A stretch of 64,000 nucleotides of DNA from Actinokineospora iranica (GCF_900101685.1 NZ_FMZZ01000007.1:186001-250000); one strand, 5' to 3'; counted from the first letter of the stretch, positions 35,824 through 45,543 are shown. Translations and numbers: made by a program. The notes: a model not told the origin generated them from the sequence alone.

Positions 35824-36963
35824 ATGAGCGGTCGGATAACGGCCTTGGACGTGCTGCGCGGCGTGGCGATCCTGGGCACGCTGGGCACCAACATCTGGGT
35901 CTTCACCAGCCCGAGGGGAGCGCCGAGTTTCATCGAGGGCTTCGGCTCGGCCGCCGCGGGCGGCGCGGAGTCGGTGTTGCTGGCGTTGAGCAACGGGAAG
36001 TTCCTCGCGCTGCTGTCCATTCTGTTCGGGGTGGGGCTGGCGTTGCAGCACGGGGCCGCGGTGCGCCGGGGCGCGCGGTGGCCGGGGTGGTACCTGTGGC
36101 GCTCGGCGCTGCTGCTGCTCGAAGGGCTGGCGCACTACCTGCTGATCTTCGAGTTCGACGTGCTCATGTGGTACGCCGTCGTCTCGGTGTTCGTGGCTTA
36201 CCTGGTCGGGCGGCACGGGCGGGTGATCAACCGGTGGATGGTCGCCGCTGGCGTCGTGCACCTGGCGTTCGTCGGGTTGGTCACCGCCGCCCTGGTGGCC
36301 GGGGAGGCCGAGGCGGGGGGCGCGCCGGTGCCGGGGGACACGACGAACTGGCTCGCCCAGGTCGCGGCCAGGGTGGAGTTCTTCGCCACCTACCGGGCCG
36401 AGGTGTTCTTCGTGCTTCCGCTGAGCACCCTGCTTTTCCTGGCCGGGGCGCGGCTGCTGCGGGCGGGCGCGCTTGAGGACTCCGACCGGGGACGGCGGCT
36501 GCGGGTGCGGCTGATCGGGTGGGGACTCGGCGCTGGCGTGCCGATGACCGTCGCGGCCGGGGTGGCGGGCGGGGACTGGTTCCTGTTCGACCGCTACGTG
36601 TGCGCCCCGGTCGTCGCGTTCGGGCTGCTGGGGCTGGTCACCAGCCTGGTGCTCGGGATGCGGCCCGCCCCGGGACTGGTGCGGCGCGGGCTGACCTCGG
36701 TGGGCCGGATGGCGCTGACCTGCTACATCGCGCAGAACCTGATCGCGTCGATCGTGTTCTACCAGTGGGGTTTCGGCCTGGCGGCCCACGTCGGCTCGAA
36801 TGTTCCACTGTGGACGGCCGTGGGCTGGCTGCTGATCTCGGCGGTGCTGATGGCAGCCGCCTCCTGGTGGCTGGGCCGCTTCTCCCGGGGGCCGGTGGAA
36901 GCGTTCTGGCAGTGGGCGTACCAGGCGCCTCAGCGCCGCCGGGAACCGCAACCCGTCCGGTGA
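35824..36963 (+). CDS. DUF418 multi-TM membrane protein
   Basis: 379 residues with about nine to ten hydrophobic segments. It has the DUF418 pattern: RITALDVLRGVAILGTLGTN at the start, a middle ILFGVGLALQ loop, and the C-terminal GRMALTCYIAQNL and FSRGPVEAFWQWAY blocks (the family's short G-P-x-E-x-x-W motif). AGGGGG lies 4 nt before the ATG. The function of the family is unknown, with acyltransferase-like membrane roles often proposed. It converges with the sugar ABC operon across a strong terminator. Confidence 0.85.
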   Translation: MSGRITALDVLRGVAILGTLGTNIWVFTSPRGAPSFIEGFGSAAAGGAESVLLALSNGKFLALLSILFGVGLALQHGAAVRRGARWPGWYLWRSALLLLEGLAHYLLIFEFDVLMWYAVVSVFVAYLVGRHGRVINRWMVAAGVVHLAFVGLVTAALVAGEAEAGGAPVPGDTTNWLAQVAARVEFFATYRAEVFFVLPLSTLLFLAGARLLRAGALEDSDRGRRLRVRLIGWGLGAGVPMTVAAGVAGGDWFLFDRYVCAPVVAFGLLGLVTSLVLGMRPAPGLVRRGLTSVGRMALTCYIAQNLIASIVFYQWGFGLAAHVGSNVPLWTAVGWLLISAVLMAAASWWLGRFSRGPVEAFWQWAYQAPQRRREPQPVR

Positions 36964-36968
36964 GGCGA

Positions 36969-37011
36969 CCGGCGCGGGGCGGGGTGGCCTGGCCGCCCCG
37001 CCCCGCGCCGG
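36969..37011. terminator. Bidirectional terminator, 16-bp perfect stem
   Basis: 36969-36984 pairs with 36996-37011 around an 11-nt loop. It starts 6 bp after the DUF418 stop and ends 2 bp before the end of the convergent permease gene. Confidence 0.75.
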
Positions 37012-37012
37012 G

Positions 37013-37840
37013 TCACCGCTCGACGTGCTGGGTCACCAGGCCGCGGACGAAATACCGCTGGGCGAGCAGGAAAAGCAGGATCATCGGCGCGGTGGCGATC
37101 ACGCTGGCGGCCAGCACGATCTCCCACTCCGCCTCCCCGCCCTGGCCGAACTGGTCGAGGATCGTCTTGAGGCCGCGCGGAAGCGTGAAGAACCGCGACT
37201 CGCGCAGGTAGATCAGCGGCTTGATGAGATCGGTCCACGCGGCCCGCAACTCGAAGACGAACACCACGATCATCGCCGGGCGGGCCAGCGGCAGCGCGAT
37301 GGCGGTGAACGAGCGCAGGTGCCCCGCGCCGTCGACGCGGGCGGCGTCGAAGACCTCGCCGGGGAGGCCGAGGAAGAACTGGCGCAGCAGGAAGATGTAG
37401 AACGCCGAGCCGAACAGGTTCTGCGCCCACAGCGGGATCTGCGTGGTGGCCAGCCCGACGGCGTGCCACTCCAGGTAGACCGGCACCATCGTGACCGCGC
37501 CGGGCAGCATCATCGTCGCCAGCACCAGGCCGAACAGCAGGTTCCGCCCGCGGAAGCGGAAGCGGGCGAAGCCGTAGGCCACCAGGGCGCTGGACACGGT
37601 CGCTGCGGCGGCCGCGGCCAGCCCGACCGCGATGCTGTTGCCGATCCAGACCAGCAGCGGCGCGGCCTCCCACACCGCGACGAAGTTCTCCGGCGCGAAC
37701 GGCCGGGGGAGCAGCGCGTTGTCGAACACGTGTGCGCGCGGCTTGAGCGAGGCGCTCACCAGCCAGACGAACGGATACACGAACGCGACGCCGACCACGC
37801 CCAGCGCCACCAGGCACGCCGCCCGGCCCGGCCGGTTCAC
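37013..37840 (-). CDS. Carbohydrate ABC transporter permease, MalG type
   Basis: 275 residues, GTG start overlapping the stop of the MalF-type gene (GTGA). Six TM segments and the cytoplasmic EAA loop DAARVDGAGHLRSFTAIALP are as expected for CUT1 sugar importers. FELRAAWTDLIKPLIYL near the end is a typical block. It is the last gene of a binding protein, permease, permease operon without its own ATPase; a shared MsiK-type ATPase elsewhere is usual for actinomycetes. Confidence 0.88.
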   Translation of the reverse strand: MNRPGRAACLVALGVVGVAFVYPFVWLVSASLKPRAHVFDNALLPRPFAPENFVAVWEAAPLLVWIGNSIAVGLAAAAAATVSSALVAYGFARFRFRGRNLLFGLVLATMMLPGAVTMVPVYLEWHAVGLATTQIPLWAQNLFGSAFYIFLLRQFFLGLPGEVFDAARVDGAGHLRSFTAIALPLARPAMIVVFVFELRAAWTDLIKPLIYLRESRFFTLPRGLKTILDQFGQGGEAEWEIVLAASVIATAPMILLFLLAQRYFVRGLVTQHVER

Positions 37841-38733
37841 CTCGGCTCGCCCTCGTAGTGGACCAGGCGTCTGCTCACCCGCACCTGCACGACGGTGATC
37901 ACGGCGATGACCAGGAACAGCATCCACGCCAGCGCCGAGGCGTACCCCATCCGCAGCGACCCGAACGCCTGCTGGAACAGGTAGATGACGTAGAACAGCG
38001 CCGTGTCGTCGCGGCCTGCCGCGGTCTCGCTGTTGCCGTAGAACATCACGTACGCCTCGGTGAAGACCTGGAGCGAGGCGATGGTGTTGACGATGACGGT
38101 GAAGTACACCGTGCCGCTGATCATCGGCAGGGTGACGTGCCGGAACTGCCGCCACGGGCTCGCGCCGTCGAGCCGGGCGGCCTCGTAGAGTTCCGGGGGC
38201 ACCCGGGTGAGCGCGGCGAGGTAGATGACCGCCGTGCCGCCGACCGTCCACAAGCTCATCAGCACCAGCCCCGGCTTGACCCACATCGGGTCGGTCGTCC
38301 AGTTCGGCCCGGTGAAGCCGAACCAGCCGAGCACCTCGTTGATCGCGCCGGTCTGCCCGTTGAGCAGCAACAGGAACAGCGCGGCCAGCGCGACCGGCGG
38401 CGTCATCACCGGCAGGTAGAGCACGGTGCGGAAAAACCCGCCTGCCCGGCCCGCCCGCCGCAGCAGGCTCGCCAGCGCCAGCCCCAGCGCGATCTGCAGC
38501 GGCACGTGCAGCACGGTGAAGAACAGCGTGTTGTAGAGCGCCGTCGCGACTTTCGGGTCAGTGAACAGCTCGCGGTAGTTGTCCGCGCCGACGAAGACCG
38601 GCGGCTTGAGCATGTCGTAGTTGGTGAGCGACAACCAGAGGCTGACCAGCATGGGGCCCGCGGTGAACAACAGGAACCCGACCACCCAGGGAGCCAGGAA
38701 ACCCCACGCGGCCCTGTTCTCGGTCCTGGCCAC
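37837..38733 (-). CDS. Carbohydrate ABC transporter permease, MalF type
   Basis: 298 residues from GTG 38733 with GGGAGG upstream. Six TM segments and the EAA loop EAARLDGASPWRQFRHVTLP mark it as the first permease of a CUT1 importer. It begins three bases after the binding-protein stop. The sugar is not readable from the permease. Confidence 0.88.
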   Translation of the reverse strand: MARTENRAAWGFLAPWVVGFLLFTAGPMLVSLWLSLTNYDMLKPPVFVGADNYRELFTDPKVATALYNTLFFTVLHVPLQIALGLALASLLRRAGRAGGFFRTVLYLPVMTPPVALAALFLLLLNGQTGAINEVLGWFGFTGPNWTTDPMWVKPGLVLMSLWTVGGTAVIYLAALTRVPPELYEAARLDGASPWRQFRHVTLPMISGTVYFTVIVNTIASLQVFTEAYVMFYGNSETAAGRDDTALFYVIYLFQQAFGSLRMGYASALAWMLFLVIAVITVVQVRVSRRLVHYEGEPR

Positions 38734-38736
38734 CGA

Positions 38737-40074
38737 CTACCTCCCGACGATTCGGTCGACGGCCTGGTCGGCTTCCCGCTGCGCCTGGCGCAGGGCCTCC
38801 TCGGGGGTCTGGCTGCCGGTGAGCACCCGGGTGGCCGCCGACTGCCAGGCCCGGACCAGGTCGCCGCCCGCCGGGCTCGGCGGCAGCGCGAAAGCCTTCT
38901 CCTGCAAGCCCAACACGATCGGCACCCCCTGGTCGAGAATCCGATTCCCCTGCGGGGCGTAGACGGTGGCGAAAATGGCCTCGTCGGCGGCCCGGTTGGC
39001 GGTGAAGGTGCCGCCGTAGGGCCTGCCCTGCCTGGCGAGCGCGTCGCGGCGGGCGTTGGCCGCGGTCACCCAGGTGTCCTTCGCGGTCATCGTGGCCAGG
39101 AAGTCGCACGCGTGCTCCGGATGCCGCGCCCCCTTGGGGATCGCCCAGGCTTGACCGCCGAGTTCGGTCGTGGGAGCGCCACGCCGGTCGGTGAACGGCG
39201 CGATCGTCACGTCGACGTCGGGTGAGTTGGCGGCCAAGGTGTTGAGGTAGAACGACTCCATCGGCATCACGGCCAGCTGCCCCGTGGCGTACTGGTTGCC
39301 CGCGCCGAACTCGTCGAAGCTGTCCCGAAACGCCTTGAACGACGCCCACCCGCCCTGCGCTTTCACGAGATCGGCGGTGAACCGCAGCGCTTCCACCACG
39401 GCCGGGTCGTCCAGCCGCGCCCGCCCGTCCGCGTCGATCAGCTCGACCCCGTTGGCCTTGGCCCACAGCGGGAGGGAATCCGGCAGCTTCGGGTCGAACC
39501 CGATCCGCCGAAACCGGCCACCCTCCCGCACCGCCAGCTTCCCAGCCTGCTCGGCGAGCGCGGACCAGTCCGTTGTGGACACCCGAGCCGGATCGATCCC
39601 CTCGGCCAGGACCGGCCCGTTGTTGATGATCAGCACCCGCACCGTGGCGAACTCGGGCACCCCGTACACCCGGCCGCCGTAACTCACCTGCCGGACAGCC
39701 GCGGCCCGGTAATCCGACAACTGCACCCCACGCGAACGCAGGCAGTCGTCAATCGGCTCCACCGCCCCCCGAGCCGCGTAGCTCCCCAACTTCAACCGGT
39801 CGGCGTACACCAGATCCGGCGGCTCGCCACTCGCCACCGCCGAGAGGAACTGCTGCTCGTCGAAGGCCCCCTCGGTGATCCGCAGGTCGATTCCCGGGTA
39901 CTTGCCGCGATACACCGACACCCGCGCCGTGGCGTGCTCGTCCGGAAGCCCGAACCCCATGGTCGTGAGCACATCCGGCCGATCCTCCACCGAGGCGCCC
40001 AACCCGCCGCACCCCACCACCCCAGCGGCGACCACCGCGAGAACGCCTGCCCGAACCGCCCCGCCCACCCGCAT
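38737..40074 (-). CDS. Sugar ABC transporter substrate-binding lipoprotein
   Basis: 445 residues from ATG 40074, with GGGAGGG 6 nt upstream. The signal peptide ends in a lipobox VVGC. The mature part has family 1 solute-binding features: VSVYRGKYPGIDLRI, PDLVYADRLKL, VRVLIINNGPVLAEGIDPAR and a C-terminal AWAIPKGARHPEHACDF. The ligand is probably an oligosaccharide or sugar derivative. No LacI/GntR regulator or glycosidase is adjacent; the MarR gene downstream probably serves the dioxygenase instead. Confidence 0.85.
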   Translation of the reverse strand: MRVGGAVRAGVLAVVAAGVVGCGGLGASVEDRPDVLTTMGFGLPDEHATARVSVYRGKYPGIDLRITEGAFDEQQFLSAVASGEPPDLVYADRLKLGSYAARGAVEPIDDCLRSRGVQLSDYRAAAVRQVSYGGRVYGVPEFATVRVLIINNGPVLAEGIDPARVSTTDWSALAEQAGKLAVREGGRFRRIGFDPKLPDSLPLWAKANGVELIDADGRARLDDPAVVEALRFTADLVKAQGGWASFKAFRDSFDEFGAGNQYATGQLAVMPMESFYLNTLAANSPDVDVTIAPFTDRRGAPTTELGGQAWAIPKGARHPEHACDFLATMTAKDTWVTAANARRDALARQGRPYGGTFTANRAADEAIFATVYAPQGNRILDQGVPIVLGLQEKAFALPPSPAGGDLVRAWQSAATRVLTGSQTPEEALRQAQREADQAVDRIVGR

Positions 40075-40213
40075 AGCGCCCTCCCGGAGACGGGAAGTCA
40101 CTACCCGCTGGGAAGAGCGGCGAAACCACCGCCGGGAAAGTTCCGGGTCGCCTGCGCCCGCGCCGAGCCCAGCGGCTGGGGTGGGCGGACCTAGGTGTGC
40201 TTCGAGACAGGAC

Positions 40214-40687
40214 CTAGCGGAGCCGGGGGAGGGCCTGGTCCGCCGCCTCGCTGATCTTCCGGAGGTCTTGGACCAGTCGCTTGCGGTGCTCGGCGGGGAC
40301 CGGGTCGAAGAAGTGCCGTTGGACGTTGCGGGCGTGCATCGCCGAGGCCCGCTCCACGATGTCCTTTCCCTTCTCGGTCATGTGGACTATCTGGGACCGG
40401 CCGTCGGCCGGGTCCGGGGCGCGGGTGACCAGGCCCGCCGCTTCCATCCTGGTCACCAGGCGGGTCACGCCACCGGTTGTCAGGACGCGTTTCCTGCCGA
40501 GCAGGCGCATCGAGGACGGGCCGTCCCACTCCAGGTGCAGCAGCACCTCGTACATGGTGTGGCTGATCCCGAACTCATCCTCGATCGCCTGGCCCAGCAG
40601 GTGCTCCAGCCTGCCCGCCGCCCCCAGCAGGGCCCCCAACGCCCGCACCCGGTAATCCCTGGAAGCCGTGTCCCGTTCGCTCGCCAC
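40214..40687 (-). CDS. MarR-family regulator
   Basis: About 157 residues. The winged helix is clear in SMRLLGRKRVLTTGGVTRLV and RMEAAGLVTRAPDPADGRSQ. The start is uncertain: GTG at 40687, 40693 or 40705 are in frame and none has a clear ribosome-binding site. It lies downstream of the intradiol dioxygenase on the same strand and is the likely reader of the palindrome at 41638-41649. MarR proteins often respond to aromatic compounds, which fits. Confidence 0.82.
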   Translation of the reverse strand: MASERDTASRDYRVRALGALLGAAGRLEHLLGQAIEDEFGISHTMYEVLLHLEWDGPSSMRLLGRKRVLTTGGVTRLVTRMEAAGLVTRAPDPADGRSQIVHMTEKGKDIVERASAMHARNVQRHFFDPVPAEHRKRLVQDLRKISEAADQALPRLR

Positions 40688-40735
40688 CGGCACACGATGC
40701 CACACGGTTCGGCCCGCGCCGGGGGCAGCGGCGGC

Positions 40736-41626
40736 TCACGGTCGGCTGGTGGCAGGCGCGGGTGTGGCGTCGGGGTCGACGCCGACGGTGATCGACGCGG
40801 TCAGCCCGGCGGCCAGCGATCCGGCGTCGACCTGGGTCGTGGCCAGGACGGACCGCAGGCCCCCCTGCCGGGTGAAGTAACGGTCGTCGCTGTTGCGCAG
40901 CCGGGGGAAATCGTGCTGGCGGTAGGGTTCGAGGGCCGCGACCTGGTCGGTGATGGGGTCGTCGAAGTAGAACTGGCCGGTGTGGGTGACATGCCCGCCG
41001 TGGAACACCTTCACGTGGATGTGGATCGCGCGCCCGAAATACCAGCCTGGGTAGATGGTGCGGAACTCCACCGCGCCCGCCGCGTCGCTGACCTGGACTC
41101 CGCGCAGGAACGTGAGGTCGTCGGTCGGTTCGATGTGCACACCGGAGGTGGCTTGGACGTCGGGGTCGTTCTTCGTGTAGCCGGAGTAGTACCCCAGCGC
41201 GTCGCAGTGCCAGATCGAGACCGTCGCGTTCGGCAGCGGCGCGCAGTCCGGCACCGAGATCACTTTGAGCCGCAGGGTCACCGGCACGCCGGGCTTTCCT
41301 TCGGTGATGTCGGCGCGAACCTGCCTGCCGTCGATGAAGTACGGGCCTTCGACCACCTCCGGCGCCAGAACCGTGTCGCAGGTCGCGCCGGTGGCCGCGC
41401 CGGGTGCGGTCGATGCGGTGGCCGGGTCGGGCTTGCTCGCGCAGCCGACCAGGCCCGCCGCGGTGAGACCCGCGCCGAGGCTGGCCATGGCGAGTAACCG
41501 TCTGCGCGTTGTCGAGGCGTCTCCGCAGGCGTGGGGGGTCGGAGATTCCGGTGCCCGCTGGGCGGAATCGGCGTGGACCTGGGCGCGGTCGCCGGTCGCC
41601 CGGTCGCGTGCTGGCTCGATGATCAT
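40736..41626 (-). CDS. Exported intradiol ring-cleavage dioxygenase-like lipoprotein
   Basis: 296 residues from ATG 41626. After an N-terminal extension of about 40 residues come a twin-arginine signal (TTRRRLLAMASLGAGL) and a lipobox LVGC. The dioxygenase domain has EGPYFIDG, IWHCDALGYYSGY, TIYPGWY and HIHVKVF, which include the two tyrosine and two histidine Fe(III) ligands of the protocatechuate/catechol dioxygenase fold. Cytoplasmic relatives cleave catechols; the exported group is poorly characterised. A paralogue lies at 60543-61241. Confidence 0.83.
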   Translation of the reverse strand: MIIEPARDRATGDRAQVHADSAQRAPESPTPHACGDASTTRRRLLAMASLGAGLTAAGLVGCASKPDPATASTAPGAATGATCDTVLAPEVVEGPYFIDGRQVRADITEGKPGVPVTLRLKVISVPDCAPLPNATVSIWHCDALGYYSGYTKNDPDVQATSGVHIEPTDDLTFLRGVQVSDAAGAVEFRTIYPGWYFGRAIHIHVKVFHGGHVTHTGQFYFDDPITDQVAALEPYRQHDFPRLRNSDDRYFTRQGGLRSVLATTQVDAGSLAAGLTASITVGVDPDATPAPATSRP

Positions 41627-41637
41627 GCTCAAAGTAT

Positions 41638-41649
41638 CTGACTAGTCAG
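41638..41649. promoter_or_regulatory. Palindromic operator, likely MarR site
   Basis: CTGACTAGTCAG is a perfect 12-bp palindrome, 11 bp upstream of the dioxygenase ATG, flanked by near-symmetric TA-rich bases. The position would block transcription initiation. The MarR protein encoded downstream is the natural candidate. Confidence 0.65.
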
Positions 41650-41759
41650 GTATTTTTGGCCAGTCGGACTGGCGTGTCGAGTGTCACTGTCGGTTATCGG
41701 ACAACGGGGTCGCGGTACCGCAGGCGATCGGCCGAACGCGGTCCTGTCCGCGAAATGAC

Positions 41760-41800
41760 AGCGGCCCGGTCCCGTCCGGAGTGGACGGAACCGGGCCGCT
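41760..41800 (-). terminator. Terminator after the DUF1707 gene
   Basis: 41760-41777 and 41783-41800 form an 18-bp stem with one mismatch and a 5-nt loop, 11 bp past the DUF1707 stop. Confidence 0.75.
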
Positions 41801-41811
41801 GGGATCAGGGG

Positions 41812-42243
41812 TCAGCCGCGCCAGGCCGGGGTGCGGCGGGACTGCCTGGTGGAGCGGGCGGAGATCGCGCGCTGGGAGACAGCGGCGATGGCGATGGTGG
41901 GGATGATCAGCCAGACGGGCCAGAAGTGGACGTCGTCCTCGAACTGGAAGCGGACCAGTGCCCACACGGCCAGGTTGATGACGAGGGTGACCGTCCACCA
42001 CGTCCACACGATGCGCACCCACTTCGGCACCGATGAGCGGGCGGCCGGGGCCGCGGCGGGGACGGCGGGCAGGTCGGCGAACAGGGCCGAGAGGTCGCCA
42101 TAGGTGACCGCCCGGTTGACCGCGTCGAGCCTGCTGTCGAACTCCGCGAGGCTCAGCCTGCCCTGGCTGTGCGCGGCCCGCAGTTCCTCGGCCGCGGCGC
42201 GCCGGTCGGCGTCCGAGACGCGCATGTCCCGTTGGTGAGCCAT
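41812..42243 (-). CDS. DUF1707 (SHOCT-like) protein with two TM segments
   Basis: 143 residues. The N-terminal DUF1707 domain is typical: MRVSDADRRAAAEELRAAHS and GRLSLAEFDSRLDAV. Two hydrophobic helices (about residues 75-95 and 105-122) follow, then a basic tail. Such proteins are common in actinomycetes and thought to be membrane-associated regulators or adaptors; the function is unknown. It is divergent from the TetR gene. Confidence 0.82.
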   Translation of the reverse strand: MAHQRDMRVSDADRRAAAEELRAAHSQGRLSLAEFDSRLDAVNRAVTYGDLSALFADLPAVPAAAPAARSSVPKWVRIVWTWWTVTLVINLAVWALVRFQFEDDVHFWPVWLIIPTIAIAAVSQRAISARSTRQSRRTPAWRG

Positions 42244-42281
42244 GACTTCTCACATCTCCTGTCGAACCCCGCGAAGCAATC

Positions 42282-42299
42282 TGACACTACGCCGTGTCA
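42282..42299. promoter_or_regulatory. TetR-type operator between divergent genes
   Basis: TGACAC and GTGTCA are inverted around 6 bp (TGACACTACGCCGTGTCA). The site precedes the TetR gene by 19 bp and overlaps where its -35 region should be, so autoregulation is likely. Confidence 0.55.
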
Positions 42300-42306
42300 C
42301 TCCGTC

Positions 42307-42312
42307 TAAGGT
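42307..42312 (+). promoter_or_regulatory. Candidate -10 box for leaderless tetR
   Basis: TAAGGT ends 6 nt before ATG 42319 with no ribosome-binding site between. Confidence 0.45.
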
Positions 42313-42318
42313 AAGACA

Positions 42319-43008
42319 ATGCCAACAAGACCTGGGGATGGTCAAGTGCGCGCGGGGGACGGCCGCAGGTACGGCGGGCGCGACGCGCGGCAGCGGCAGG
42401 TTGAGCGGCGGGGCAGGCTGATCGACGCGGGCCTGGACGCCTTCGGCCGCGACGGGTACGCCGCGTCGTCGGTGGACCTGGTCTGCGAGCGCGCCGGACT
42501 GACCAAGCGCTACTTCTACGAGTCGTTCAGCGACCGCGAGCGGCTGCTCGCAACCGTCTTCGACCAGCAGATCGCCGTGGTCCGCGCCGCGGTGGCCGAC
42601 GCGGTCGCCGACGCGGGCGAAGTGGTCGAGGACAAGATCCGGGCAGGGCTCACCGCGCTCATCGACACCATCGGCGCCGACCCGCGCCGGGCCAGGGTGC
42701 TGCTCATCGAGATCGTCGGCGTCAGCCCCGCCCTGGAGGCCCGCCGCCGCGAGGTCATGCACCAGTTCGTCGACTACATCGCCGCCCTGGTGCGCGCCGA
42801 GGCGGGCAGGCTGCCCGCGGACATCCTGGGGATCGGTGTCATGGTCCTCGTCGGCGGCGTCACCGAGGTCTTGGTCGACCAGACTCTTGGCCACCGCCGC
42901 GCCAGCACCGCGGACCTGGTCGAGATCATCACCGCGCTCTTCATGGGCGGATACCGGGCGTTGGCCCCACGCCGCGAGCAGGCCGGGAAAACTACCCAGG
43001 TGACATAG
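42319..43008 (+). CDS. TetR/AcrR-family regulator
   Basis: 229 residues. The helix-turn-helix is at about residues 30-80: [20 protein letters not shown] and [20 protein letters not shown], a textbook TetR domain. The C-terminal ligand domain is unremarkable. The first 25 residues are basic and glycine-rich. It probably binds the TGACAC/GTGTCA operator just upstream and may control the divergent DUF1707 gene. The urease operon starts 82 bp downstream but appears to have its own promoter. Confidence 0.88.
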   Translation: MPTRPGDGQVRAGDGRRYGGRDARQRQVERRGRLIDAGLDAFGRDGYAASSVDLVCERAGLTKRYFYESFSDRERLLATVFDQQIAVVRAAVADAVADAGEVVEDKIRAGLTALIDTIGADPRRARVLLIEIVGVSPALEARRREVMHQFVDYIAALVRAEAGRLPADILGIGVMVLVGGVTEVLVDQTLGHRRASTADLVEIITALFMGGYRALAPRREQAGKTTQVT

Positions 43009-43077
43009 CGGTTGCTCCCGGCGAGTGAATCGATCACCGTCCGGGTGCTCTCTGCTGCGTTCGGGGTGGGGCGTGAC

Positions 43078-43083
43078 TAGCTT
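43078..43083 (+). promoter_or_regulatory. Candidate -10 box of the urease operon
   Basis: TAGCTT ends 7 nt before the GTG start of ureA. Only a weak GGGG lies between, so a leaderless start is plausible. Confidence 0.3.
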
Positions 43084-43090
43084 GGGGCCT

Positions 43091-43393
43091 GTGCATCTGT
43101 CACCCCAGGAGCGGGACAAACTGCTTGTCCACGTGGCCGCCGACCTCGCCCGCAGGCGGCTGGAACGCGGTCTGCGGATGAACTACCCCGAAGCGGTCGC
43201 GCTGATCACCGCGTTCGTGCTCGAAGGCGCGCGGGACGGCCGCACCGTGGCCGAATTGTCCGCGACCGGACGCACTGTGGTGCGCAAGGACCAGGTTCTC
43301 GACGGCGTCGCCGATCTGGTCGACATGGTCCAGGTCGAGGCGACCTTCCCGGACGGCACGAAACTCGTGACCGTGCACGACCCGATCCACTAG
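43091..43393 (+). CDS. ureA: Urease subunit gamma
   Basis: 100 residues from GTG 43091, the usual UreA length, beginning [20 protein letters not shown]. The conserved LNYPEA-type block reads [10 protein letters not shown], and the protein ends in the typical [10 protein letters not shown]. With UreB and UreC it forms the nickel enzyme that hydrolyses urea to ammonia and carbamate in the cytoplasm. First gene of ureABCFGD. Confidence 0.95.
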   Translation: MHLSPQERDKLLVHVAADLARRRLERGLRMNYPEAVALITAFVLEGARDGRTVAELSATGRTVVRKDQVLDGVADLVDMVQVEATFPDGTKLVTVHDPIH

Positions 43394-43453
43394 CCGATCC
43401 CACTAGCCCGATCCATTGGCCGATCCACCAGCCGACTAGCTGCGGAGGCGCGC

Positions 43454-43816
43454 GTGCGTCCAGGCGAGATCATCCCGGCCGACGAGCCGATTCCGCTCAA
43501 CCCCGGCAGGCCGCGCGTGCGGGTGTCGGTCCGCAACGTCGCGGACCGCCCGGTGCAGGTCGGCTCGCACTACCACTTCGCCGCGGTCAACCCCGGCCTG
43601 GAGTTCGACCGCGCCGCGGCGTGGGGCCACCGGCTCGACATCCCGGCGGGCACGGCGGTCCGGTTCGAGCCCAACGTGCCGCGCGAGGTCTCCCTGGTGC
43701 CGATCGAGGGCAGGCGGGTCGTCCCGGGCCTGCGCTGGGAGTACGCGGGCGAGTTGGACCACCGGGGCCCAGAGCCGACCGCCCCGGAGCCGACCGACCC
43801 CGAGCGGAGCGCCTGA
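43454..43816 (+). CDS. ureB: Urease subunit beta
   Basis: 120 residues from GTG 43454 with GGAGG upstream. It has [19 protein letters not shown], then [20 protein letters not shown] and the [13 protein letters not shown] end, matching UreB closely. The last 15 residues are a Pro/Glu-rich tail. The stop overlaps the ureC start (TGATG at 43814-43818). Confidence 0.95.
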   Translation: MRPGEIIPADEPIPLNPGRPRVRVSVRNVADRPVQVGSHYHFAAVNPGLEFDRAAAWGHRLDIPAGTAVRFEPNVPREVSLVPIEGRRVVPGLRWEYAGELDHRGPEPTAPEPTDPERSA

Positions 43817-45543
43817 TGAGCGGCGAGATCAAGCGGCGCCGGTACGCCGAGCTGCTCGGCCCGACCGTCGGCGACCGGATCCGCCTGGCCGACACCAACC
43901 TGCTGATCCAGGTGACCGAGGACCGCGCCATGGGCCCGCGGGGCTCGGGCGACGAGGTGGTCTTCGGCGGCGGCAAGGTCATCCGCGAGTCGATGGGCCA
44001 GGCCATGGCGACCCGCGCGGAGGGCGCCCCGGATGTGGTGATCACCGGGGTCGTCGTGCTCGACCACTGGGGCGTGGTCAAGGCGGACGTGGGCATCCTG
44101 GACGGGAAGATCGTCGGCATCGGCAAGGCGGGCAACCCGGACACGATGGACGGCGTCGACCCGGCGCTGGTCATCGGGCCGGGCACGGAGGTCATCGCGG
44201 GCAACGGCAAGATCCTCACCGCGGGCGGCGTCGACTGCCACGTCCACTTCATCTGCCCGCAGCTGGTCGACACCGCGCTCGCCAGCGGCCTGACCACGCT
44301 CATCGGCGGCGGCAGCGGCCCGGCGGACGGCAGCAAGGCCACCACCGTGACCCCCGGCCCGTGGAACCTCGACCTGATGTTCCGCGCGATGGACGGCCTG
44401 CCGGTGAACATCCTGCAGCTGGGCAAGGGAAGCACCGCGCGCCCCGACGGGCTGTGGGAGCAGCTGCGCGCGGGCGCGGGCGGGTTCAAGATCCACGAGG
44501 ACTGGGGCGCGACCCCCGCGGTGATCGACATGGCCCTGCGGGTGGCCGAGGAAAGCGGCGTGCAGATCGCGATCCACACCGACACCCTCAACGAGGCCGG
44601 GTTCCTGGAGTCCACACTGGACGCCATCGGCGGGCGGTCCATCAACGCCTACCACACCGAGGGCGCTGGCGGCGGGCACGCGCCGGACATCATCCGCGTC
44701 GTCGGCCACGGCAACGTGCTGCCGTCCTCGACCAACCCGACCCGGCCGCACACCGTCAACACCTTCGACGAGCACCTGGACATGCTGATGGTGTGCCACC
44801 ACCTCAAGCGGTCGATCCCGGAGGACATCGCCTTCGCCAACAGCCGCATCCGGCCGAGCACCATCGCCGCCGAGGACGTGCTGCACGACCTCGGCGCCAT
44901 CTCGATGATCAGCTCGGACTCCCAGGCCATGGGCCGCATCGGCGAGGTCGTCATCCGCACCTGGCAGACCGCGCACGTGATGAAGGCCAAGCGCGGCGCG
45001 CTGCCCGACGACGACCAGCCCGCCGACAACCTGCGGGCGCGGCGCTACGTCGCCAAGTACACGATCAACCCGGCCATCGCGCACGGCATCGACCACGTGG
45101 TCGGCTCCGTGGAGGTGGGCAAGCTCGCCGACCTGGTGCTGTGGGACCCGAAGTTCTTCGGCGTCCGCCCGCACCTGGTGCTCAAGGGCGGGTTCGTCGC
45201 CTGGGCGCAGATGGGCGACCCGAACGCCTCCATCCCGACGCCGCAACCGGTCTGGGGCAGGCCCATGTACGGCTCGCGGCCCAGGGTCGCCGCCGACCGC
45301 AGCGTCCACTTCGTCGCCCAGGCGGCGCTGGACGACCACCTGCCCGAACGCGTGCCCACCACCACCGAGATGGTGGCGATCGCCGACACCCGCGGCCGGG
45401 GGAAATCCGCCATGCTGCTCAACCAGGCGTTGCCGGACGTCGTTGTGCGGCCGGATAACTTCGCCGTGTATATCGACGGCGACCTGGTCGAACCCGACCC
45501 GGTGGGCGAACTGCCCATGGCGCAGCGCTACTTCCTGTTCTGA
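43816..45543 (+). CDS. ureC: Urease subunit alpha (catalytic)
   Basis: 575 residues. The nickel site is intact: GGVDCHVHF histidines, the carbamylated lysine in [12 protein letters not shown], and the later [11 protein letters not shown] and [13 protein letters not shown] histidines. The mobile flap contains MVCHHLK with the catalytic Cys and His. Length is normal. The start overlaps the ureB stop and the stop overlaps the ureF start. Confidence 0.97.
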   Translation: MSGEIKRRRYAELLGPTVGDRIRLADTNLLIQVTEDRAMGPRGSGDEVVFGGGKVIRESMGQAMATRAEGAPDVVITGVVVLDHWGVVKADVGILDGKIVGIGKAGNPDTMDGVDPALVIGPGTEVIAGNGKILTAGGVDCHVHFICPQLVDTALASGLTTLIGGGSGPADGSKATTVTPGPWNLDLMFRAMDGLPVNILQLGKGSTARPDGLWEQLRAGAGGFKIHEDWGATPAVIDMALRVAEESGVQIAIHTDTLNEAGFLESTLDAIGGRSINAYHTEGAGGGHAPDIIRVVGHGNVLPSSTNPTRPHTVNTFDEHLDMLMVCHHLKRSIPEDIAFANSRIRPSTIAAEDVLHDLGAISMISSDSQAMGRIGEVVIRTWQTAHVMKAKRGALPDDDQPADNLRARRYVAKYTINPAIAHGIDHVVGSVEVGKLADLVLWDPKFFGVRPHLVLKGGFVAWAQMGDPNASIPTPQPVWGRPMYGSRPRVAADRSVHFVAQAALDDHLPERVPTTTEMVAIADTRGRGKSAMLLNQALPDVVVRPDNFAVYIDGDLVEPDPVGELPMAQRYFLF

